The position numbers and the translations under genes were made by a program. This document shows positions 1-5,298 of a stretch of 5,298 nucleotides of DNA, piece by piece. The notes beneath the pieces are model-generated. The model saw only the letters and a list, made by a program, of their open reading frames with translations. It searched no databases and was not told the DNA's origin. Source of the DNA: an uncultured Dorea sp. (lineage in GTDB: Bacteria; Bacillota; Clostridia; Lachnospirales; Lachnospiraceae); contig CAKRAT010000089.1 in the NCBI GenBank assembly GCA_934295165.1, positions 1-5,298 on the forward strand, read 5' to 3'. Positions within the stretch are counted from its first letter, which is position 1, and every line of letters starts with the position of its first letter.

Positions 1-2285
1 GCATAAAAGGGACTTCAAATAAAGTTGCAACAAATGATGGCGATGATTTTATATATATTCAATCCGGTAGCGACAATAAAATTCAAGGTGGTGCCGGAAA
101 TGATTATATAGAAATGAACTCTAATAACAACAATATAGACGGCGGTGCTGATGACGACAGTATCATTATCAATGGGACAAATAATTCATCATATACTATA
201 ACAGGCGGTACCGGTAATGACAATATAACCATAAACAGCTCTAACAGTTCTGGATTAATAACAGGAGGCGAAGGCAACGATGTTATTAATATTCTTGGAA
301 ATAAAAATACTAACATTAGAGGCGGAAATGGTGACGATAACATAACCGTAAGCGGAAATAATAATGAAATATTTGGCGAAAATGGTGCTGACACGATTAC
401 AACCACTGGCAACAACAATGCTATTAACGGTGGCGAAGGTAACGACAATATATATGTAAACTCTGACAACAATAGTGCCTTGATAACAGGTGGCGCAGGA
501 AATGATTATATCTCAGTAACAGGCAAAAATAACTCAAATATTCATGGTGGAGCTGGACATGATAGCTTATATCAAACAAATACAATTTCTGATTGCAATG
601 AATTTGAAGATATAACATCAACTCTTTCAAAAGGTGATTTTTCTCTCGCTGCAAATACGCAAATTAAAATAAATATCTTAGGTAGAATTTATACATTCTA
701 TTCACCGGTTACACAAACAGTAAATTATGAAATAATCAATAATTTACTAAATTTATCTGTTAACAGTGCAACAATAAATTCTCAAAATGATACAAATGAT
801 ACATTAAAAATCATGGGAAATTCCAACAATATCAATCTGAAAGATGGTGATGACAGTTTGATTGTGGAAGGAAACTCCAATACTATTAATACAACATCTG
901 GAAATAAAAATTTCCAAGTCATTGGCGACAATAACACATATAACGGTTCAAGTGGAATTAATACCGTTTCTGTAAATGGCAATTCTAACCGTATTTTAGG
1001 CGGAGAATCTGCTGATGTTATTTATGTTGAATCCGGCTTTGATAACTCTATTATGGGCAATGATGGTGATGACATAATTACAATAAATAGTGCAAATAAC
1101 AATGTTTATGGTGGCGATGGCAATGATACAATCATAATGGAATCTTCTAACTCTGAAAGCTATACTATAGATGGAGGTAGTGGTGCTGATATTATTCATG
1201 TTAAAGGTTCTGGCTCAAAAGGATTAATTAATGGTGGAAGCGGTAACGATGAAATAATTACTACAGGCTCTAATAATTCAAACATCACAACCGGTAGCGG
1301 TGACGATACTGTAATAAATACTGGCAATAATAATACTTTTATCAATTCTGGCGGAAATGACATTATTAATGAAGGTGGTTCTTCGACTTTAACAGGATTT
1401 GATACTATTAATATAATAGGCTCAAAGGGCAGTTTTACATTAACAGAAACCAACGAAGTTACAATTCAACATAATAAAAATAACTATACTTTAAAAACTG
1501 ATCAGCCAAATACTAAAGTTAATTATCAACAATCTTCTTCATCATTAATTTTAGATATAAATAATTCTGAAATTAAAACAACAAAAAATGAAGCTTCTAA
1601 TTTAACAATTAATGGTTCTAACAATAATATAGACCTTGCTGATTCAGTAGATTCTTCTTTCGTTATAAATGGTGACAACAATAAAATTAAATCTGGCACC
1701 GGAAGCTATGATATAACAAATTATGGGAATAACAACACTATTGATTGCAAATCAGGCGACGCTTATATTGAAGTCACTGAAAAATCTGATGGCACTATTA
1801 TAAATGGCAACCAAGCTAATGTAACAGTGCTTAATGCCGGCAATAATACATTTATTGATAAATGTGATAAATTAATAAAAAAAGTCGATGATATAAAAAT
1901 TCAAGCTGGCATAAATTCAAATTCATCTTCACAAATTGATATATCAACAGGATTTTTATCTGGAAGATTAAAATTTAACATTTCAAATAATGATTTTGCA
2001 AATATTTCTATAGACAAATCTTCTTCATTAATAGAAAGTGTTACTAAAAAATTAACAGAAATTGGTTCACAATACAATAGATTGTCATCAGCATTAGAAG
2101 AAAATACAACTCGCTCATACAACCTTGCTGCATCAAAATCAACATTGCAAGATGCAGACATAGTTGAGGTTACATCTTCTTATATTAGAAACTTGTTTTT
2201 ACAACAATCTTCAAACATGTTATCAGTGCTAACAACAAATATAAATTCTCAAATGGTTCAAGCTTTATTGCCTAAAACTAACTAA
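1..2285 (+). CDS. Giant flagellin-like protein with RTX-type repeats in its variable region (5'-partial)
   Basis: This reading frame is open from the window edge (first whole codon at 3) to the TAA at 2283-2285, giving 760 visible residues. The ATG at 114 lies inside a repeat (GGAGNDYIEMNS) and is not a start. Residues 1-190 and about 267-460 are glycine/aspartate/asparagine repeats of the GGxGNDxI kind. Residues 209-278 and 474-544 are two related linker domains, and residues 533-618 are worn repeats. Residues 631-760 match a flagellin C-terminal domain: IQAGIN (633-638), QYNRLSSAL, a NLAASKSTLQDAD segment ending near 720, and NLFLQQSSNML near 731-741, closing in QALL. Flagellins polymerise through paired N- and C-terminal helices into the extracellular filament, with the middle exposed on its surface. 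I infer that a conserved N-terminal half lies upstream and that the whole protein exceeds about 900 residues, against 250-550 for common flagellins. FlgL-type hook proteins share this fold, but the NLFLQQ and terminal LL features favour flagellin. The gene converges on the - strand gene across a shared terminator. Confidence 0.85.
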   Translation, partial: IKGTSNKVATNDGDDFIYIQSGSDNKIQGGAGNDYIEMNSNNNNIDGGADDDSIIINGTNNSSYTITGGTGNDNITINSSNSSGLITGGEGNDVINILGNKNTNIRGGNGDDNITVSGNNNEIFGENGADTITTTGNNNAINGGEGNDNIYVNSDNNSALITGGAGNDYISVTGKNNSNIHGGAGHDSLYQTNTISDCNEFEDITSTLSKGDFSLAANTQIKINILGRIYTFYSPVTQTVNYEIINNLLNLSVNSATINSQNDTNDTLKIMGNSNNINLKDGDDSLIVEGNSNTINTTSGNKNFQVIGDNNTYNGSSGINTVSVNGNSNRILGGESADVIYVESGFDNSIMGNDGDDIITINSANNNVYGGDGNDTIIMESSNSESYTIDGGSGADIIHVKGSGSKGLINGGSGNDEIITTGSNNSNITTGSGDDTVINTGNNNTFINSGGNDIINEGGSSTLTGFDTINIIGSKGSFTLTETNEVTIQHNKNNYTLKTDQPNTKVNYQQSSSSLILDINNSEIKTTKNEASNLTINGSNNNIDLADSVDSSFVINGDNNKIKSGTGSYDITNYGNNNTIDCKSGDAYIEVTEKSDGTIINGNQANVTVLNAGNNTFIDKCDKLIKKVDDIKIQAGINSNSSSQIDISTGFLSGRLKFNISNNDFANISIDKSSSLIESVTKKLTEIGSQYNRLSSALEENTTRSYNLAASKSTLQDADIVEVTSSYIRNLFLQQSSNMLSVLTTNINSQMVQALLPKTN
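30..572 (+). repeat. RTX-like repeat block 1 (about ten units of 18-21 residues)
   Basis: Nine units begin with a GG-type turn at 87, 141, 204, 264, 321, 375, 429, 489 and 546; a weaker one (TNDGDD) begins at 30. Successive spacings are 57, 54, 63, 60, 57, 54, 54, 60 and 57 nt, that is 18-21 codons. The first half of each unit reads like GGEGNDNIY, GGAGNDYIS or GENGADTIT, which is the RTX nonapeptide GGxGxDxUx known to bind calcium in parallel beta-rolls. The second half reads like VSGNNNEIF or TTGNNNAIN, with a GxNN turn in place of GGxGxD. Extra residues, where present, fall in the second half (for example VNSDNNSALIT). At DNA level the second halves contain short AAY triplet runs. Confidence 0.85.
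627..836 (+). repeat. Linker domain copy A
   Basis: Seventy codons with alternating hydrophobic and polar residues, probably beta-rich, beginning SKGDFSL and containing IYTF, VNY and a closing GNSNNIN. It separates repeat blocks 1 and 2. It aligns with copy B at 1422-1634 with a single one-residue gap: SKGDF/SKGSF, YTF/YTL, VNY/VNY, then 36 positions without a gap ending GNSNNIN/GSNNNID. The preceding residues also correspond (FEDITSTL against FDTINIIG). I do not recognise a named domain family; an Ig-like or beta-hairpin spacer within the flagellin variable region is a guess. Confidence 0.65.
801..1380 (+). repeat. RTX-like repeat block 2
   Basis: This continues the same two-part repeat after linker A. 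It starts with weak units (KDGDDSLIV, TSGNKNFQV, SSGINTVSV) and becomes canonical further on: GNDGDDIIT, GGDGNDTII, GGSGADIIH, GGSGNDEII, GSGDDTVIN. The alternating GxNN half-repeat is kept throughout (EGNSNTI, GDNNTYN, NGNSNRI, TGSNNSNI, TGNNNTFI). The block ends at SGGNDIINEGG, before the lead-in to linker B. Calcium binding at the GGxGND turns is expected from the RTX family but not shown here. Confidence 0.8.
1422..1634 (+). repeat. Linker domain copy B
   Basis: Seventy-one codons beginning SKGSFTL and ending NGSNNNID, homologous to linker A at 627-836. The two copies start 795 nt (265 codons) apart. Shared landmarks are SKGxF, a central YT(F/L), TxVNY and the terminal G-S/N-NNI. The DNA sequences have diverged well beyond the protein pattern, so the duplication is not recent. 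It is followed by degenerate repeats, as copy A is followed by the weak first units of block 2, so the duplicated module appears to include some repeats as well. Confidence 0.65.
1599..1856 (+). repeat. Degenerate repeat block 3 next to the flagellin domain
   Basis: The GxNN half-repeat persists (NGSNNNI, NGDNNKI, YGNNNTI, AGNNTFI) at a spacing close to that of the other blocks. The calcium-type half is eroded to forms such as LADSVDSSF, KSGTGSYDI and KSGDAYIEV; no intact GGxGND remains. The block overlaps the end of linker B and leads into the flagellin C-terminal domain through DKCDKLIKKVDD. It probably still folds as a parallel beta-solenoid stacked on the preceding turns, with fewer or no calcium sites; that is inference. 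Confidence 0.65.
1893..2282 (+). other. Flagellin C-terminal D1/D0 domain
   Basis: Residues 631-760 of the visible protein. The segment opens with IKIQAGINSNSSSQIDI, the counterpart of the flagellin 'hQVGANxGxxIxI' strand. A long amphipathic helix follows, with the QYNRLSSAL signature near 690-698 (compare 'GAIQNRLESTI'). LQDADIVEV at 715-723 corresponds to 'IRDADMAEE', and NLFLQQSSNML corresponds to 'NQILQQAGxAML'. The end TNINSQMVQALL aligns without gaps to 'ANQxPQxVLxLL'. These residues normally build the filament core and carry the export and polymerisation contacts. The tail adds four residues (PKTN) after the canonical LL. The match rests on remembered family consensus, not on a profile search. 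Confidence 0.85.
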
Positions 2286-2308
2286 TTTGCAATAAACTCT
2301 TTAATAAT

Positions 2309-2350
2309 TAAAATCGTCAAAGCCATTAAGGCTTTGACGATTTTATTATT
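2309..2350. terminator. Bidirectional rho-independent terminator
   Basis: A perfect inverted repeat has a left arm at 2310-2324 (AAAATCGTCAAAGCC), a five-base loop ATTAA at 2325-2329 and a right arm at 2330-2344. A T-A pair at 2309/2345 extends it to 16 bp. The + strand continues TTTTATTATTCTTAT. The - strand reading also ends its stem in TTTT and continues AATTATTAAAG. It lies 24 nt past the + strand stop codon and about 50 nt past the - strand stop codon, between convergent genes, so it can serve both. Confidence 0.9.
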
Positions 2351-2356
2351 CTTATC

Positions 2357-2377
2357 AATTCTCTTCTGAGAATTTTT
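2357..2377 (+). terminator. Small second hairpin with a T run
   Basis: AATTCTC at 2357-2363 pairs with GAGAATT at 2368-2374 around a TTCT loop, and five T residues occupy 2373-2377, partly within the stem. The stem is only 7 bp and AT-rich, so it is at best a weak backup terminator for + strand readthrough. CTTATC (2351-2356) and GATAAG (2386-2391) are also complementary and could enclose it. On the - strand it lacks a U-tract. Confidence 0.4.
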
Positions 2378-2394
2378 ACCTGTTAGATAAGGGG

Positions 2395-5298
2395 CTATAC
2401 TTTCATTGCTTGTAATTGCGCTGCTGTATAGTTATATGGTGATTTTGATAAATCAATAACAACATCAATTAATACATAATATGGTTTCAATTTACCATCT
2501 TTCATTGCTGCGTAACCGGCTCTATTCAAGACATCATTGTTAGAATTTCCTTGAAGATTCTCAAAATCATATAAGTCATATATTGTTACTGTCAATTTGG
2601 TACCTTCTAATTTTGTAGCTACCACATCTGTACCATGCAAGCTACCCCACAAATCTTTATCAACATTTTGTTCAAAATCAAGTCTTGTTGATGATAAGTT
2701 TGTACCATTTACCAAATTTTTAATATTATTCTTCACGTAATTTGTGAAATTTTTATTTGTACTAATTTTCTTTGACATTGCAGAGGTTGTAGAATAGTGA
2801 TATCCTTTAACTTCTTCCGGAGTATAGCCGTACTCTGGAACTGTTCCTGCCAAATCTTTCTTTATATGTGCTTGAACATTACTTGGAGCACTTTGATATC
2901 CAACATAGGTTTTATCGCTACCTGATGGTTTACCATTGTAGCCGGCTTGTGCCATTTGTAAAAATTCATAAGTTATATCACCACCCATATTTTTGATGGC
3001 TTCTTTTGCGGTTATAGTATTTATACTATCAGTTATATTTTTATATAAATCTTTTATATCCATTGACACTGTTGCCCAACCTAAGTCTTTAGTCACTTCG
3101 CCTGTTAAACGATGACGATAATCACCTTTTGAGTTACCATTTGCATCATATTCAGTTGTCTTGATAGCTCCTGTTGATTTTGTTTTATAATAACTTACTT
3201 TCTTTTTACCGGTTTTCGGGTCGTAAATTATTGTTTCTATGTCACCATTAGTTTTTGTTTCTACGGTTTTTGTAACAACACCATTTACTTTTGTTGAAAC
3301 TAATGTTCCACCTTTAGAGCATTTTCTAGTTTGTGTATAATTTTTAGAATCTACATAGTTACTATAAGTATAATTATACGTTACATCATTTACAACTCTT
3401 TTAGTCATCAAGCCTCTAGAGTCATAAGTATCTACATAATAATCTTTACCATTACTGCTAAACCAAGTAATCACTCTAGATGTTAGCTTACCGCTTGCAT
3501 CATAATTTTTGGTTTCTGTTTTTGCTCTTCCATTTGAGTCTTTTGTTGTAACTTTTTCGGAAGTTGTTGCACCTGTTGCAGTTTTTGTAGTTTCGGTTGT
3601 TTTTCCGTCTTTTGTCACGATTTCTATATATTTTAATAATTTTTCATTTTTATCATATATAGATTTTACATAATTTCCATCAGAAGAATATGCATATTTA
3701 GTCTTTGTTTGCAATGCACCATTCTTGTCATAGCTTTCTTCTGATGTGACTTTACCATTTCCGTATTTATTTACAACTTTACTTCCGTCGTTATTAGTTT
3801 TAGTTTCTGTAATCTTTTGATTATTAGACATGTTATATACAGTTTCAGTATTATAACTATTATCAACTATTGTTTTAGTGTTTTTGTCATAATCATAATA
3901 TGTTTCTGTACTATAGTCTTTGTAATAAATAACTCTGCCTTGTGCATCTTTAGTAGTTGCATCTACAAACTCCAAGCCAAAATATCCATTTTTATATTTA
4001 TAAGTTGTAGTCTTAATTGCTTTGCCAGTCTTGTCATACTCAATTATTGAAGTTGGATTACCATTACCATTTTTTACGGTAACAGTCTTTGAACCGTCAG
4101 CTTTATAAGATACAGTAGTTGTACTTGCAACTGACCAACCATTTGATTGATATTTTACTTCATTAATCAAGCGACCTTGAGTGTCATATTTTTGAACACT
4201 TATTTTAGTTCCACTCTTATCATTTTCTGTTAATGTTTTTGCACCATTTGTATCATACTCTACAGAGAAATATCTTTCTTTTCCATCAGCAGATGTATGT
4301 GTTTCATCACCTGTTGGATTACCATCGCTATCGAATTTTCGTGTAATCTTAGAACCATCTGAATTATAGGTAATTTCATCAAAATTACCCCAGACTAGCT
4401 TTTTATATTCTAATGTTAGATTTCCACTGTCATCATATTCTTTCTTTGACTCTACTTTTTCATCATAATTATATTCAATTTCTAATTTCGTTTTACCATT
4501 TTCATAATACTCTGTTTCAGATTTTTTCTTTTCATGATAACCATATTTTATATCATGTTTCACTTGGCCATTTTCATAATATTCGGTTACTGATTCCTTA
4601 TCATTGTTATAAGAAACATATTTTATTTCTTGTTTTACTTGACCATTTGCAAAGTATTCTGTTTCTTTTGCAACTGATTTTCCATTATATTTATACTCAA
4701 CAACTTTTGTCACAACTCCATCAACGTAAGTTGTTTCAACTTTGTATCCTTGTGCATTTTTTGAAGTTTCTACACCATTTTTCTTTTGAGATGCTTTAAC
4801 TTCTTCTTCAAATTGTGCATAAGTATAATTTGACCTCATGTGATAAGTCGTAGTTTTACCATCTACTGTTGTTGCATCATAAAAATATTTGTTTATTTGT
4901 TCTTCTGTTGCTTCTGTTTTTTGCAAGTCACTTAGTGTATAAGTTCGTAAAGATTTATCATCAGTACCAGAGGTTAAAGCATCTATCATACAAAACATAG
5001 TATATGTTTTGCCATTGTATTCTATTTTATATCCAAGCTCATTACCTCTCTTTGAAAATCTTGCTTTTGAGCTATCTATACCCATTGCATCAGTAATTGT
5101 ACTAACCATATTCATTGAGATATTGCCTTCAGTAAAATCTTTTACCAATTTTTCCAAAGCTTTTTCTACAATAGCATTTTTATCATTACCTAAAGCTTTT
5201 TTGATTTCATCAGCATAGTTTTGGTAATTATCTTTGGTAATAGTATTGCCTTCACCTGTTTTTTTCATATCATCAACAACATCTGTTTGCTTTTTCTT
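2395..5298 (-). CDS. Large repeat protein with MORN-2/YD-like repeats and an unrecognised C-terminal domain (5'-partial)
   Basis: The frame runs from the right window edge to a TAG at 2395-2397. The ATG at 5266-5268 has ten further in-frame codons upstream (KKKQTDVVDD) with no stop, and no Shine-Dalgarno-like sequence precedes it, so it is probably an internal methionine and the true start lies outside. Numbering from that methionine: residues 1-165 are a charged region with helical and mixed segments (EKALEKLVKDF; YNGKTYTMF). Residues about 185-720 are tyrosine/glycine repeats such as EYYENGQVKHDIKY, EYDANGNSKGD and YDTQGRLINEVKY. Residues about 736-957 are a more complex, globular-looking region. 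Repeats of this kind occur in MORN-2 (YwqK-like) proteins and in YD/Rhs-type surface or toxin proteins; no Rhs core-cleavage motif or known toxin motif is recognised. Function and location are unknown; a signal peptide, if any, would be outside the window. It does not share a transcript with the flagellin-like gene. Confidence 0.85.
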   Translation of the reverse strand, partial: KKKQTDVVDDMKKTGEGNTITKDNYQNYADEIKKALGNDKNAIVEKALEKLVKDFTEGNISMNMVSTITDAMGIDSSKARFSKRGNELGYKIEYNGKTYTMFCMIDALTSGTDDKSLRTYTLSDLQKTEATEEQINKYFYDATTVDGKTTTYHMRSNYTYAQFEEEVKASQKKNGVETSKNAQGYKVETTYVDGVVTKVVEYKYNGKSVAKETEYFANGQVKQEIKYVSYNNDKESVTEYYENGQVKHDIKYGYHEKKKSETEYYENGKTKLEIEYNYDEKVESKKEYDDSGNLTLEYKKLVWGNFDEITYNSDGSKITRKFDSDGNPTGDETHTSADGKERYFSVEYDTNGAKTLTENDKSGTKISVQKYDTQGRLINEVKYQSNGWSVASTTTVSYKADGSKTVTVKNGNGNPTSIIEYDKTGKAIKTTTYKYKNGYFGLEFVDATTKDAQGRVIYYKDYSTETYYDYDKNTKTIVDNSYNTETVYNMSNNQKITETKTNNDGSKVVNKYGNGKVTSEESYDKNGALQTKTKYAYSSDGNYVKSIYDKNEKLLKYIEIVTKDGKTTETTKTATGATTSEKVTTKDSNGRAKTETKNYDASGKLTSRVITWFSSNGKDYYVDTYDSRGLMTKRVVNDVTYNYTYSNYVDSKNYTQTRKCSKGGTLVSTKVNGVVTKTVETKTNGDIETIIYDPKTGKKKVSYYKTKSTGAIKTTEYDANGNSKGDYRHRLTGEVTKDLGWATVSMDIKDLYKNITDSINTITAKEAIKNMGGDITYEFLQMAQAGYNGKPSGSDKTYVGYQSAPSNVQAHIKKDLAGTVPEYGYTPEEVKGYHYSTTSAMSKKISTNKNFTNYVKNNIKNLVNGTNLSSTRLDFEQNVDKDLWGSLHGTDVVATKLEGTKLTVTIYDLYDFENLQGNSNNDVLNRAGYAAMKDGKLKPYYVLIDVVIDLSKSPYNYTAAQLQAMKV
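2398..3063 (-). other. Unrecognised C-terminal domain after the repeats
   Basis: About 222 residues, from MDIKDLYKNI to the end LQAMKV, with a composition unlike the repeats: it has helices (MDIKDLYKNITDSINTITAKEAIKNM; MSKKISTNKNFTNYVKNNIK), mixed loops and a beta-rich end (TDVVATKLEGTKLTVTIYDLYDFEN, quoted in part as VTIYDLYDFEN). The segment LHGTDV...VTIYDLYDFE recalls the 'salG...v...v.D.YDF' pattern seen at the ends of some secreted polymorphic-toxin proteins, but this is an impression from memory. No catalytic motif is assigned. Confidence 0.45.
3100..4710 (-). repeat. MORN-2/YD-like tyrosine-glycine repeat array
   Basis: The clearest units begin with the E of EYFANGQVK, EYYENGQVK, EYYENGKTK and EYDDSGNLT at residues 204, 229, 253 and 277 counted from the methionine at 5268, a period of 24-25 residues. 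Further units are looser: YNSDGSKITRKFD, YDTNGAKTL, YDTQGRLINEV, YKADGSKTV, YDKTGKAIKTT, YDKNGALQTK, YDASGKLTSR, YDSRGLMTKR and YDANGNSKGD. The shared core is Y-D/E-x-x/N-G-x-x-x-x, followed by beta-strand-like residues. The two best units still share a DNA word (CCATTTTCATAATA on the + strand), pointing to local tandem duplication. Such arrays usually form extended beta-sheet or wrapped beta structures. Confidence 0.75.
4770..5268 (-). other. N-terminal non-repeat region of the - strand protein
   Basis: Residues 1-166 counted from the methionine at 5268. The first part is lysine/glutamate-rich and likely helical (DEIKKALGND, EKALEKLVKDF). It is followed by a compact mixed segment, GYKIEYNGKTYTMF with a single cysteine (FCMIDAL), and then TLSDLQKTEATEEQINKYF before the first repeats. 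I see no transmembrane segment or signal peptide in the visible portion. No family is recognised. Confidence 0.4.

Noticed and set aside
114..116. ATG as the start of the flagellin-like gene
   Set aside because: The frame is open for 37 further codons to the window edge and those codons already encode the same repeats; the ATG sits in the middle of a repeat unit.
30..572. CRISPR-like regular spacing of short repeats
   Set aside because: The periodicity is a multiple of three and is explained by coding repeats; there are no identical direct repeats with unique spacers.
104..2161. Several open frames of 66-122 codons on the - strand opposite the flagellin-like gene
   Set aside because: They mirror the repeats of the + strand gene: their proline/leucine/serine-rich periodic products are what the complementary strand of GGxGND and GNN codons would encode. 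None has convincing start signals.
1893..2282. Hook-filament junction protein FlgL instead of flagellin
   Set aside because: The fold is shared, but the LQDAD, NLFLQQ and terminal TNINSQMVQALL pattern fits flagellin better. It cannot be fully excluded without the N-terminus.
1..2285. Ordinary RTX toxin or protease secreted by a type I system
   Set aside because: The C-terminus is a flagellin domain instead of a type I secretion signal, and no protease zinc motif or acylation-type toxin region is seen in the visible part.
3817..5218. Open frames of 69-128 codons on the + strand opposite the large - strand gene
   Set aside because: Their histidine/phenylalanine/isoleucine-rich products are antisense readings of the Y/D/G/K repeats, and they lie wholly inside a much longer supported gene.

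Overview
The window is AT-rich (roughly 30% G+C by eye) bacterial DNA. It holds two long, convergent, repeat-rich coding regions that meet at a short intergenic gap with a strong bidirectional hairpin terminator. Both genes run off the window at their 5' ends, so no promoter or true start codon is visible for either. The standard genetic code fits both. A flagellin-type C-terminus implies a flagellated bacterium. Low G+C with large secreted repeat proteins would suit a gut-associated lineage (for example Gastranaerophilales/Melainabacteria, Clostridia or Brachyspira), but nothing in the window settles the taxon.

Left part (1-2285, + strand): the last 760 codons of a very large flagellin-like protein. 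Its last 130 residues are a recognisable flagellin C-terminal D1/D0 domain. Nearly everything before that is a long array of RTX-like glycine/aspartate repeats in which a GGxGNDxIx nonapeptide alternates with a GxNN-type half-repeat. The array is interrupted by two copies of a homologous linker domain of about 70 residues, about 265 residues apart. The layout is therefore: RTX block 1, linker A, RTX block 2, linker B, degenerate block 3, flagellin C-terminus. The matching N-terminal flagellin D0/D1 half should lie upstream of the window.

Middle (2286-2394): an intergenic gap of 109 bp with a perfect stem of 15 bp (16 with the flanking T-A pair) serving both genes, plus a smaller second hairpin.

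Right part (2395-5298, - strand): the last 967 codons of a large protein. It has an N-terminal region with no recognised family, a long middle of MORN-2/YD-like tyrosine-glycine repeats of about 24 residues, and a compact C-terminal region of about 220 residues that I do not recognise. The layout resembles repeat-stalk surface proteins or polymorphic toxins, but no toxin motif is identified.

The two genes are not co-transcribed and no functional link is shown. The most notable content is the apparent fusion of calcium-binding RTX-type beta-roll repeats into the variable region of a flagellin.
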